Assembly (NCBI RefSeq): GCF_024508315.1
Contig: NZ_CP101987.1
Span: 744,001 to 808,000 of the forward strand
Direction of reading: 5' to 3'
Source: Cellulomonas xiejunii
Lineage (GTDB): Bacteria > Actinomycetota > Actinomycetes > Actinomycetales > Cellulomonadaceae
DNA: 64,000 nt
Part shown: positions 40,146-51,909 of the stretch, in pieces
Position numbering within the stretch: position 1 is the first letter of the stretch
How the letters are laid out: each line of letters opens with the position of its first letter
Program-made: the position numbers and the translations under genes
Notes under the pieces: generated by a model
Told to the model about the DNA's origin: nothing
What the model saw: the letters and a program-made list of their open reading frames with translations, nothing else
Databases searched by the model: none

Positions 40146-40163
40146 GCGTCCTCGGGCGGGCGA

Positions 40164-40187
40164 TCCCCGGGGCGTCCGCCCCGGGGA
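40164..40187 (+). terminator. urt operon terminator
   Basis: Perfect 10-nt arms (40164-40173, 40178-40187) with loop GTCC, 18 nt after urtE and before the GntR gene. Confidence 0.75.
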
Positions 40188-40211
40188 CGTGGGGGGCGGA
40201 GGGCTGCTGTC

Positions 40212-40892
40212 ATGAGCATGGCCGGCGGGTCGTTGCGCGAGCAGGTGTACCAGCAGCTGCGCGACGAGATCCTCAACGGACGCGTCTCGCCGCGTGAGCG
40301 GCTCACCGAGCCCAAGCTGTCGAAGGCGTTCGAGGTGTCCCGCACGCCGGTGCGCGAGGCGCTGTCCCGGCTGCTGTCCGACGGGCTGGTCGAGCGCACG
40401 GACTTCGGCTACGCGGTCGTCGTGCCGTCCCTGGCCGCGCTGCGCGACCTGTACGAACTGCGCATCACGCTCGAGCTGCGCGGCATCGCGCGGGCCATCG
40501 AGAACCCGCAGGTGCAGCACGACCGTGCCCTCCTGGGCGCCGAGCTGGCGCGCTGGCAGGAGATGCGCGACGTCGTCCCCGACCCCGACCCGAGCTTCGT
40601 GGTGCTCGACGAGGGGTTCCACCGCGCACTGTCCCAGGCGTCGGGCAACGGGCAGCTCACCGACGCCCTGGTCACCGTGAACCAGAAGATCCGCGCCGTG
40701 CGCATGCACGACTTCATCGAGGACGAGCGCATCACCGCGACCATCGACGAGCACCTGGAGATCCTCGAGCTCGTGCTCGCCGAGCGCCTCGGCGAGGCGC
40801 TCACGGCGCTGCACCGGCACGTGGGGGAGTCCCTGGAGGTCGTCATGGAGCGCGCCTCGCACGCGATGGCGCGCATGGCGCTCGCGGGCTGA
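40212..40892 (+). CDS. GntR-family (FCD) transcriptional regulator
   Basis: 226 residues. Winged-helix N-terminus: SLREQVYQQLRDEILNGRVSPRERLTEPKLSKAFEVSRTPVREALSRL (seen in parts), the standard GntR pattern. The FCD ligand domain follows with LYELRITLELRGIARAIE, FHRALSQASGNGQL and EHLEILELVL, giving the usual Asp/His metal site. It follows urtE and is the only obvious regulator in the urea island. FCD regulators bind GTATAC-type palindromes, and these occur at the ure/urt and carboxylase promoters. Likely senses an intermediate of urea or amide metabolism. A hairpin separates it from urtE, but read-through is possible. Confidence 0.9.
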   Translation: MSMAGGSLREQVYQQLRDEILNGRVSPRERLTEPKLSKAFEVSRTPVREALSRLLSDGLVERTDFGYAVVVPSLAALRDLYELRITLELRGIARAIENPQVQHDRALLGAELARWQEMRDVVPDPDPSFVVLDEGFHRALSQASGNGQLTDALVTVNQKIRAVRMHDFIEDERITATIDEHLEILELVLAERLGEALTALHRHVGESLEVVMERASHAMARMALAG

Positions 40893-40899
40893 CCGCGCG

Positions 40900-41358
40900 T
40901 CAGGCGAGGACCACCGGACAGTCGTCCTCCCAGATCCGTGCCACGGTGTCGCGGGCCGGGGAGAGGTCGGGGAAGGCCTGCGACCACGCGTCCAGGATGC
41001 CGGCGCGGCGCTCGGCCCCGACCAGGTAGAACCCGAAGTTGACCACGTCGTAGCCCCTGACGTTCTCGCAGATCGCGCGCGCACCGTCCTGCAGGGGGGT
41101 CGCGTCGAGCGGCACCTCGTCGGGCCACCTGACGGTCACCGTCAACGTGTTGGCGAAGCCGTCGAGGTGCGTGCTGGTGTTCGTCTCGACGGCGTCCGGC
41201 AGTGCCTCGGCCACGGCGTCCTTGACGACCTTGGTGATCGCGACGCCGTTCTCGTCGAGCGGTGGCCCGCTGACCTGGTCGCGCATCGCGTTGCAGCCGC
41301 CGAGCACGAGGGTCAGCGTGAGGGCTGCGGCGAGCGTGGCGAGGGGGCGTCGTGCCAT
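40900..41358 (-). CDS. small lipoprotein, unknown function
   Basis: 152 residues. Signal MARRPLATLAAALTLTLVLGGC with a lipobox LGGC at Cys22. The mature part has TNTSTHLDGFANTLTVTVRWP and a Trp/Cys C-terminal region (ARIWEDDCPV); I do not recognise the family. Three Cys after the lipid Cys are absent; two remain (AICENV, DDCPV), which may pair. Convergent with the GntR gene, 7 nt apart. Confidence 0.7.
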   Translation of the reverse strand: MARRPLATLAAALTLTLVLGGCNAMRDQVSGPPLDENGVAITKVVKDAVAEALPDAVETNTSTHLDGFANTLTVTVRWPDEVPLDATPLQDGARAICENVRGYDVVNFGFYLVGAERRAGILDAWSQAFPDLSPARDTVARIWEDDCPVVLA

Positions 41359-41476
41359 GGGGTGCGGGTCCTTCGGGTCGGGCGGCGGGGTCGCCCAACA
41401 TAGACAGGGGCCACACCCAGGGGCGCCGGCGACACCATGGCCGCACGGGTGAAACGACCTCCGCCCGAGGGGCGGA

Positions 41477-41611
41477 TCACAGGTCGCGGCGCACGTTCTC
41501 CGCCCGGTTCTCGACCGAGCCGTGCCGCAGCAGGTTGACGATCGCCGCGGCCAGCCCGCCCCAGATGACGACCATCGCCACCACCATCATCACGATCGCG
41601 CTCGTGCTCAT
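41477..41611 (-). CDS. metS: MetS-like small subunit of the NSS transporter
   Basis: 44 residues, below the size usually called. MSTSAIVMMVVAMVVIWGG is a single membrane span followed by a basic tail ending RAENVRRDL. This is the form of MetS, the small partner of the methionine/alanine importer MetP. The ATG overlaps the stop of the symporter gene (TGATG), which is the arrangement expected for metPS and strongly supports the call. Confidence 0.85.
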   Translation of the reverse strand: MSTSAIVMMVVAMVVIWGGLAAAIVNLLRHGSVENRAENVRRDL

Positions 41612-43233
41612 CAGCGGTCTCCCTCGTCGTCACGGACCGGGCGTGCGCCGGACGCCCCGATCCCGGTGGCGTCCAGCGGCGCCGTGGGGTCCGAGCCGGG
41701 TGGCGGCCCGTCCAGGTGGGTCCCGGCGCGCCAGGGGACGCGGGCGATCAGGAACCCGACGACCGGCAGCAGCACCACCATGAGCCAGCCGAAGACCATC
41801 AGCAGCCAGGCGGGGTAGTCCTCGTAGGGCGCGCCGAGGTCGTCGCGGAGCGCGAAGACGAGCACGACGACGAGCCCCACGGGGGCCACGACGCTCGTCA
41901 GGACGCGCCAGGTCCGACCGACCCGCGGGCGGCCGTGGACGTTGAGGTGCGCGCCGAGGGCGGGCAGGGCGCGCAGCGCCCAGGCGACGACCAGCATGCT
42001 GACCAGCGCCACGACGAGGATGCCGTACTGGTTGACGAAGTGGTCGACGACGTCGAGGACGTAGATGCCGCTCGTCGTGCTGAACAGGGCCAGGCTCAGC
42101 AGCGCGCACGGCACGACGACCGCGAGGGTCGCGGTGAGGCGACGGGTGTCGAACTTGTCGCGGACGGCGGAGATGACCACCTCGATGACGCTGACGAGCG
42201 ACGTGATCCCGGCGAGGACCAGGGACGCGAAGAACAGGACCCCGATGAGGGCGCCCGCCGGCGCCTCGCTGATGATCGTCGGGAACGCGATGAACGCCAG
42301 GCCGATCCCGCTGCTGGCGACGTCGGCGACGGCGACCCCGTTGGCCTGCGCCATGAACCCGAGGGCGGCGAACACGCCGATGCCGGCGAGCAGCTCGAAG
42401 CTGGAGTTCGCGAACCCCACGACGAGCCCCGAGCCGACCATGTCCTCGCGGCGGCCCACGTACGAGGCGTACGTGATCATGATCCCGAAGCCGATGGACA
42501 GCGAGAAGAAGATCTGGCCGAACGCGGCCGCCCACACCGACGCCGAGGTGAGCGCCGACCAGTCCGGCGTGAAGAGGGCGTCGAGGCCGGCGGTCGCGCC
42601 CGGCAGCAGCAGCGCCCGCACGACGAGCGCCGTGAACGCGAGGATCAGCACCGGGATGAAGACCATGGAGCTCGCGCCGATCCCGCGCTGGACACCGAGC
42701 GCCATGATGACCAGCACGCTCAGCCACACGATCGCGAGCGGCACGAGCACGCCGGGCACCACGTCGGTGGTGACGCGGACGTCGCCGGCCTGGAGGAACT
42801 CCCCGAAGAAGAACCCCTCCGGGTCGGAGCCCCAGGCCTTGTCGAGGGAGAAGAAGGTGTAGCGCAGGGCCCACGCGACCACGGCCGCGTAGTACACGGC
42901 GATGACGAAGCAGATCGCCACCTGCCACCAGCCGAGGCCTTCGGCGCTGCGGCGCAGGCGCGCGAAGGACAGCGGTGCGGAGCCGCGCTGCCGGTGACCG
43001 ATCGCGTAGTCGAGCAGCAGGAACGGGATGCCTGCCGTCAGCAGCGCGACGAGGTAGGGGACGACGAACGCGCCCCCGCCGTTCTCGTAGGTGACGTACG
43101 GGAAACGCCAGATGTTGCCCAGCCCGACCGCCGAGCCGATCGCGGCGAGGATGAAGACACGCCGGGAGCTGAACGCTCCGCGCTTGCGCTTCTCGTCGAC
43201 CTGCCCGGTGGCACCTGCCCCTGCTGCGCTCAT
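41611..43233 (-). CDS. metP: sodium-dependent amino acid symporter (NSS family, MetP-like)
   Basis: 540 residues, about 12 spans, neurotransmitter:sodium symporter family. IGSAVGLGNIWRFPYVTYENGGGAF (in parts) is the unwound TM1 that binds Na+ and substrate; FFSLSIGFGIMITYASYVGRREDM is TM6. Together with the 44-residue subunit it forms a MetPS importer, in Corynebacterium a methionine/alanine carrier. The substrate here is not proven. It lies inside the urea island and diverges from the carboxylase gene. ATG 43233 follows a G-rich ribosome site. Confidence 0.9.
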   Translation of the reverse strand: MSAAGAGATGQVDEKRKRGAFSSRRVFILAAIGSAVGLGNIWRFPYVTYENGGGAFVVPYLVALLTAGIPFLLLDYAIGHRQRGSAPLSFARLRRSAEGLGWWQVAICFVIAVYYAAVVAWALRYTFFSLDKAWGSDPEGFFFGEFLQAGDVRVTTDVVPGVLVPLAIVWLSVLVIMALGVQRGIGASSMVFIPVLILAFTALVVRALLLPGATAGLDALFTPDWSALTSASVWAAAFGQIFFSLSIGFGIMITYASYVGRREDMVGSGLVVGFANSSFELLAGIGVFAALGFMAQANGVAVADVASSGIGLAFIAFPTIISEAPAGALIGVLFFASLVLAGITSLVSVIEVVISAVRDKFDTRRLTATLAVVVPCALLSLALFSTTSGIYVLDVVDHFVNQYGILVVALVSMLVVAWALRALPALGAHLNVHGRPRVGRTWRVLTSVVAPVGLVVVLVFALRDDLGAPYEDYPAWLLMVFGWLMVVLLPVVGFLIARVPWRAGTHLDGPPPGSDPTAPLDATGIGASGARPVRDDEGDR

Positions 43234-43261
43234 GCCGGCCCCCCGCCGTCGTGATGCTCCG

Positions 43262-43290
43262 AGCGTGCAGGATCCCGGCGAACCGGTCAA
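43262..43290 (-). promoter_or_regulatory. metPS promoter
   Basis: TTGACC (43285-43290, minus strand), 17-nt spacer, CACGCT (43262-43267). Leader of about 22 nt to the ATG. Confidence 0.5.
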
Positions 43291-43302
43291 CGCGAACCGC
43301 AC

Positions 43303-43318
43303 GTAACCCACCGTTAAC
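43303..43318. promoter_or_regulatory. GlnR-like site upstream of urea carboxylase
   Basis: GTAAC-n6-TTAAC; the first half is consensus, the second three of five. Centred 41 bp upstream of the carboxylase -10 (TACGGT, 43351-43356), the same distance as at urtA. Confidence 0.35.
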
Positions 43319-43366
43319 CTGCGCGAGCGCCCAGGGCAACACCTCGTCCCTACGGTCCGGATACCC

Positions 43367-43380
43367 GCGTGTATACACGC
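43367..43380. promoter_or_regulatory. GTATAC palindrome at the urea carboxylase promoter
   Basis: GCGTGTATACACGC, a perfect 14-bp palindrome just downstream of the predicted start site set by TACGGT. Same core and placement as the urtA-side site; probable GntR operator. Confidence 0.6.
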
Positions 43381-43402
43381 CGCTGCCGACCCGAAGGACG
43401 CC

Positions 43403-47046
<3,644 letters not shown>

Positions 47047-47050
<4 letters not shown>

Positions 47051-48906
47051 CGGCCCTCGGCCCCGACGCGGCGGGCGCGTGCACCGCGACCGCGCAGGCC
47101 CGGGTGCGCGCGGCCCACGCGCGCCTGCGGGAGGTCGACCGGCCCGAGGTGTGGACGTTGCTGCTCCCCGAGGCCGACGCCCTCGCCACGGCCCGGCGGG
47201 TCGACCAGCGGGTCGCCGCGGGTGAGCACCTGCCCCTCGCGGGCACGACGCTGGCCGTCAAGGACAACGTCGACGTCGCGGGCCTGCCGACGACCGCGGG
47301 CTGCCCGTCCTACGCCACGGACCCCCGCGGCCGCCCCGGCCCGGCCCCGCGCACCGCACCGGCCGTTCAGGCGCTGCTCGAAGCGGGCACGGTCCTGCTC
47401 GGCAAGACCAACCTCGACCAGTTCGCCACGGGCCTGGTCGGCACGCGCAGCCCGTACGGCGCGGTCCGGCACGCGACACGGCCGGACCGGGTGTCCGGGG
47501 GGTCGTCGTCCGGGTCGGCGGTCGCCGTCGCGCTGGGCGTCGCGGACATCGGCATCGGCACCGACACGGCCGGGTCCGGCCGCGTCCCGGCCGCGTTCCA
47601 CGGCCTGGTGGGCATCAAGACGACCGTGGGGCTCGTCCCGACCGACGGCGTCGTGCCCGCGTGCGCGTCGTACGACGTCGTGACCACGCTGACGCGCGAC
47701 CTGGCGACCGGTGCGCGTGCCACCCGGATCATGGTCGACGCCGGGGGCGACCGGTCGGGCCGTCGTCGCTGGCCCACGGACGTGCGGCTCGCGCTGCCGG
47801 AGCACCCGGTCGTCGCCGTCCCACGAGCGGCGGACCTCGACGCCCTGGCACCGTCGTGGCGCGTCGCCTTCGGCGCGGCCGTCGCGCACGCGCAGGCCGT
47901 GGGCGCACGCACGGTCGAGGTCGACGTCTCCGGCATGCTCGCCGCCGCGCACCTGCTCTACGAGGGCGCGATCCTCGCCGAGCGGTACGCCGCCGTCGGG
48001 GAGTTCCTGGCGGGCTCGCCGCCGGACGCCGACCCGACGGTCGCCGCCATCGTGCTCGCCGGGGCGAGCGTCCCCGCGGCCGCCTACGTGCGGGACCGGG
48101 CCGCGCTGGTCACGGCGCGCGCCCAGGCGCTCGACGTGCTCGACGGGTGCGACCTGCTGCTGCTGCCCACGACCACCGACCACCCCACCCTCGCGGACGT
48201 GGCAGCCGACCCCGTGGGGGTCAACCGGCGGCTCGGCACCTACACGAACTTCGTCAACCTGCTCGACCTGGCCGCGGTCGCGGTCCCCGTCGGGGCCGCC
48301 GACGGCGGGCCGTTCGGCGTCACCGTCCTCGCACGCGCCTTCGACGACCAGCCTGCGCTCGACCTCGCGGCACGGCTGCTCGAGCCGATGACGGGCGACG
48401 GCACCCCGGTGCGCCCGGGCACCGCCGCGCCCCTCGTGGTGTCGGGGTCCGTCGAGCTGCTGGTGGTCGGGTCCGCGGTCCAGCCGGCGGTGCGACGCGC
48501 CCTCGTCGACCTCGGCGGGCGGTGCGAGCGCAGGGCGCGGACGTCGGAGGCGTACGCGCTGCGCACGCCGGGGGTGGACGAGGTGCGCAGCGCGGGTGCG
48601 AGGTGTCAGCGGACGCCGGCCCCGGGTGAGGCGCCTACGTCGCCCCCGTACCTCCACGGGCACGCTCTGACGCGCGTCGCACCCGGTGCCGGCGCGTCCT
48701 TCGCCGGGGAGGTCTGGCGGCTGTCGGCCGCGGCTCTCGGCACGCTGCTGGCGTCGCTGCCCGCGCCGGCAGCACTCGGCCCGGTCGAGCTCGCCGACGG
48801 CTCGTGGGTCGTCGGCTGGTCCTGCACGGCCCGCACCCCCGCAGACGCGGGCCGCGGTGCCGGGCCCGGGCGCCCCGCGGTCCTCGCGGCGCAGGGGACC
48901 CGATGA
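47047..48906 (+). CDS. atzF: allophanate hydrolase
   Basis: 619 residues. Splits allophanate to CO2 and ammonia, completing the urea amidolyase route. The N-terminal amidase-signature domain has the Ser-cisSer-Lys triad: Lys72 (TTLAVKDNVDVAG), the GGSSSGS loop at about 151-157 and nucleophile Ser177 (TDTAGSGRVPAA). The C-terminal domain (after about residue 475; ELLVVGSAVQPAVRRAL) matches the allophanate hydrolase C-terminal domain. It carries LSAAALGTLLASLPAPAAL near the end. GTG overlaps the carboxylase stop. Confidence 0.94.
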
Positions 48907-48988
48907 CCCGGCACCACCCGGCCCCACGCCCCCACCACCCACCCCTGACCAGGCAAGCCCGCCGCCGAGCAACCGAAGGAGCACGACG

Positions 48989-49963
48989 ATGCACGTTCCC
49001 GACCAGTACCTGAGCGACCCGGTGTCCGTGACGACCGCGGCGGCCGCCGGCGCCGTCGTCGTGGCCGCCGCGCTGCGTGCCCGACGCGGTGCCGCGCGTG
49101 CGCCGCACCCGGCGATGATCGGTGCGACGACGGCGGCCGTGTTCGGCCTGCAGATGGTCAACTACCCCGTCGGCAGCGGCACGAGCGGGCACCTGATGGG
49201 CGGCGCGCTGGCCGCGGCGCTGCTGGGCCCGGCGTGGGGGCTGCTCTCGGTCTCCCTGGTGCTCGTCGTGCAGGCGGTGGTCTTCGCGGACGGCGGCCTC
49301 ACGGCGCTGGGCACGAACACGCTGCTCATGGCAGTCGTCGGGACGCTCGTCGGCTGGGTGGTCGCGCGGGGCGTCGTGGGCGCCGCGCGCCGCCGGTCGG
49401 CAGGCGGGGACGGACGTGCGGCGGGCGCGGTGGGTGCTGCCCTCGGCGGTGCCGCGGGGGTCGTCGCGGCCGCGGCGCTGTTCGTCGGGCTGTACGCCGT
49501 GGGCGGGACGGTCGGCGTGCCGACGGGTGCGCTGGCGGCGCAGATGCTCGGTGTGCACGCCCTGATCGGCATCGGCGAGGCCGTGATCACGGGAGCCGTG
49601 GTCGCGGTGGTCGTCGCCGTGCGGCCGCAGGCGGTCGCGCTCACCGCGCGCGACGGCGCGCCTGCACGCTCGGGGGCGCTGCGTCCGGCCGGCGTCCTCG
49701 CGGGGCTCGCAGGGCTGGCCGCGGTGGTGCTGTCCTCGGCCGCCTCGTCCGCCCCCGACGGCCTCGAGGCGACGGCGGCGCGCACCGGGTTCGCGGGTGC
49801 GGCGCGCGACCACGCGCTGGCCGGGTGGCCCCTGGCGGACTACGGCGAGGCCGCGGGTGTGCTCGTCGCCGTCGCGGGGGCGGTCGGGGTGCTGGTCTGT
49901 GCAGCGCTCGCGGCAGGGGCGGCCGCGGCGGTGGCCCGATCCCGGACGACGGCCGAGGTCTGA
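48989..49963 (+). CDS. CbiM/NikM-type metal permease fused to PDGLE domain
   Basis: 324 residues. The N-terminal half is a CbiM/NikM substrate-specificity (S) component of an ECF importer: MHVPDQYLSDPVSV, AHPAMIG-like region, GTSGHLMGGALAAALLGP and LGTNTLLMAVVG, with the metal-binding N-terminal Met-His. The C-terminal ~100 residues contain SSAPDGLEATAARTGF, the PDGLE domain normally found in CbiN/NikN, ending in a last membrane span. No CbiQ or CbiO partner follows. GAAGGA ribosome site 8 nt before ATG. Position behind the urea genes suggests nickel for urease, but cobalt is possible. Confidence 0.85.
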   Translation: MHVPDQYLSDPVSVTTAAAAGAVVVAAALRARRGAARAPHPAMIGATTAAVFGLQMVNYPVGSGTSGHLMGGALAAALLGPAWGLLSVSLVLVVQAVVFADGGLTALGTNTLLMAVVGTLVGWVVARGVVGAARRRSAGGDGRAAGAVGAALGGAAGVVAAAALFVGLYAVGGTVGVPTGALAAQMLGVHALIGIGEAVITGAVVAVVVAVRPQAVALTARDGAPARSGALRPAGVLAGLAGLAAVVLSSAASSAPDGLEATAARTGFAGAARDHALAGWPLADYGEAAGVLVAVAGAVGVLVCAALAAGAAAAVARSRTTAEV

Positions 49964-50017
49964 GGCGCCCGCCGTCCGCAGTCCGCATCCCGGGACGCGG
50001 CCCGCGCGAGACCGGCC

Positions 50018-50389
50018 TCAGGCGTCGTCCGGGGCGGCGTCGGACGGCTGGGCCCGGTCTCGTGAGGGCGCTGTCCCAGCCGGTGGGACGTCCCGGTCGT
50101 GACCGTCCCGCAGGGGGGCCCGTGGGCGCCGGTCGCGGGCCGTGACGCGCAGCCCCGACGCGCGCAGGCGGCGGACCAGGTCACGCGCGTCCACGGGCTC
50201 GGCGCCCAGCGCGACGACGTCGTCCCACCGCTCCGCCGGCACGTCGTAGTGGTCGTGGTCGAACGCCCGCCGCGGTATGCCGGCACGCTCCGCGAAGACG
50301 TGCAGCTCGGCGTACGAGGTGTCGCTCACGAGATGCCCCCACACGGTCCCGTGCCGGGGCCACAGCGGGGGGTCGACGAGGACGGTCAC
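50018..50389 (-). CDS. DUF4031 protein
   Basis: 123 residues; VTVLVDPPLWPRHGTVWGHLVSD (read in pieces), HVFAERAGIPRRAFDHDHYDVP and LVRRLRASGLRVT are characteristic of DUF4031, a small actinobacterial family of unknown function. The C-terminal 30 residues are a charged tail. GTG 50389 is 7 nt from TAACCT on the same strand, a leaderless start. Confidence 0.85.
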   Translation of the reverse strand: MTVLVDPPLWPRHGTVWGHLVSDTSYAELHVFAERAGIPRRAFDHDHYDVPAERWDDVVALGAEPVDARDLVRRLRASGLRVTARDRRPRAPLRDGHDRDVPPAGTAPSRDRAQPSDAAPDDA

Positions 50390-50665
50390 GGGTCCGAGGT
50401 TACGAGAGGGGGCTGCGCGCGTCGCCGGCGCGCCCGTGCGGACGGTGGTGCCGTCGCGCCGTCGGAGGGTGCGGACGGTGGCGGCGTCGCGCCGTCCTGC
50501 CCGCCGCGACGGTGGCGCCGCAGTCCGTCGACCCGACCCCAGGCCCCGCGAGAACCGGGTTCGTCCACCGATGTGCAGGTGCCCGCCGGTCGGTGCGTCC
50601 GGCGTCCGTAACGTCGCCGTGGTCGGTGCCGCGCACGGCGGCACCACGGCAGCAGGAGGACGTCC
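50390..50665. other. 276-nt intergenic region with a 28-bp direct repeat
   Basis: A 28-bp sequence at 50436-50463 is repeated at 50469-50496 with 26 of 28 matching. No gene seen. AGGAGG at the right end serves the WXG100 gene. Confidence 0.6.
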
Positions 50666-50956
50666 ATGAGCAGGTACGAGGTCGACAGCGCACAGCTCGA
50701 CGGGTCCGCGGCGGCGGTGCTGGCACGCTCCGCGAGCATCCAGGCGGAGGTCGCCGCGATGCAGCGGCAGCTCGTCGAGCTGCAGGCGACGTGGCGCGGC
50801 GGCGCCGCCGGGGCGTTCGGATCGGTGGTCGCGGAGTGGAACGTGACCCAGGCGCGCGTCGAGCAGTCGCTCGCGCAGATCGCGGCGGCGATGCAGGCGG
50901 CCGCCAGGACGTACGCCGAGGCCGAGGCGCACGCCTCCCGGCTGTTCGCGCACTGA
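50666..50956 (+). CDS. WXG100-family protein
   Basis: 96 residues, the usual size of ESAT-6/CFP-10 relatives. Helix-turn-helix hairpin with the W-x-G turn as ATWRGGAAGAF (residues 42-52). The C-terminal YAEAE gives the Y-x-x-x-D/E export motif. Exported by type VII secretion in actinobacteria. No ESX core gene (eccC) nor second WXG100 gene is in this window. Strong AGGAGG site. Confidence 0.85.
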   Translation: MSRYEVDSAQLDGSAAAVLARSASIQAEVAAMQRQLVELQATWRGGAAGAFGSVVAEWNVTQARVEQSLAQIAAAMQAAARTYAEAEAHASRLFAH

Positions 50957-51035
50957 CGGCGGGCCGCCCACCGACACCGTCGCGTCCTGACCTCGGCCCG
51001 CCCACCGAGGCCGTCGCGCGCTGACGGCGGATGCC

Positions 51036-51059
51036 CCGGCGCCTCGGGTCAGGCGCCGG
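51036..51059. terminator. bidirectional terminator
   Basis: Nine-nt arms (51036-51044, 51051-51059) between the WXG100 gene and the convergent HD gene; overlaps the latter's stop. Confidence 0.6.
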
Positions 51060-51900
51060 TGGTGCTTCCGTTCATCGTCCCGCCCGTGACCCCGGCGGCT
51101 CCGTTGACACCAGCGGGACCGGTGCCCTCGGTGCGCTCCGTGCGCTCCGTGCGCTCCGTGCGCTCCGTGCGCTCCGTGCCCTCCGCGGCGTCCCGCTCCG
51201 CCGCGGCGGCCTCGAGCTTGGCGACCTCCTTCTCGAGGCGCTGCAGCTCGGCGGAGACGTTCTGACGTGCGGGTTCCTCCCAGGGCTGCGCGAGGGGGCT
51301 GATGAACAGGGACGGGCGCGCGAGCAGCTTGTGCAGGATGCGCACGCGCGCCCGCACGTAGTCCTCCACGGGGAGGTGCGCGTACTCGGCGCGCACGTCC
51401 TGGAGGTAGGACTTGTACCGCTGCGGCTCGGTCGCGAGCATGGCCAGGTCGGCGTCGCACAGGACCGCGCAGTCGCTGTCGCTGGGGTCGGGCGTGTGCC
51501 GCACGAGCGCGGAGACGAGCGCGGCGACGCGTTGTACCTGCGCCTCGGGGACGCCGAGGGCCGTCAGCTGCTCGCGGGCGAGGACGGCGCTGGCGGCCTC
51601 GTCCTCGCCGCCCTGGTTCGCGTACGCCTTGCGCTCGGCGGAGTCGAAGACCGCGCCGTGGTACCAGGCGGCGAGGCGCACGAGATCGGGGTGGTGGGCC
51701 TCCTCGTCCAGCTCGTCGACGCGCGCGAGCACGTCGACGAGGTGCCGGAGGTTGTGGAAGTGCCGCTCCGGGCGGGTCCACCGCTCCAGAAGGTCCTCAG
51801 CGGTGCGCCGGATGTCCGAGGCGGGTGCGGTGCCCCCTGCCTCGAGGACGTTGCGGGTGAAAGCCGGGACGAGCCAGGCGGGTGCGTCTTGGACGCCCAT
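51049..51900 (-). CDS. HD-domain-like protein with TER-repeat tail
   Basis: 283 residues. The first ~200 look like a metal-dependent HD phosphohydrolase fold: RHFHNLRHLVDVL, LAAWYHGAVFDS, GGEDEAASAVLA, RHTPDPSDSDCAVLCDADLAML in pieces. The signature His-Asp appears as His-Gly (WYHG), so activity is uncertain. After a predicted coiled coil (QRLEKEVAKLEAAAAERDA) come four or five TER tripeptides and a Gly/Thr-rich end. ATG 51900 has GAGG 7 nt upstream. Function unknown. Confidence 0.75.
   Translation of the reverse strand: MGVQDAPAWLVPAFTRNVLEAGGTAPASDIRRTAEDLLERWTRPERHFHNLRHLVDVLARVDELDEEAHHPDLVRLAAWYHGAVFDSAERKAYANQGGEDEAASAVLAREQLTALGVPEAQVQRVAALVSALVRHTPDPSDSDCAVLCDADLAMLATEPQRYKSYLQDVRAEYAHLPVEDYVRARVRILHKLLARPSLFISPLAQPWEEPARQNVSAELQRLEKEVAKLEAAAAERDAAEGTERTERTERTERTERTEGTGPAGVNGAAGVTGGTMNGSTTGA
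51122..51184 (-). repeat. 9-bp tandem repeat array
   Basis: Five perfect GTGCGCTCC units (51131-51175) flanked by one variant on each side; encodes the TER repeats of the HD-like protein. Likely to change length by slippage. Confidence 0.95.
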
Positions 51901-51909
51901 GGATCAGCC

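Noticed and set aside
51122..51184. Tandem repeat considered as CRISPR or iteron
   Set aside because: Units are only 9 bp, directly abutting and in frame within a coding region.
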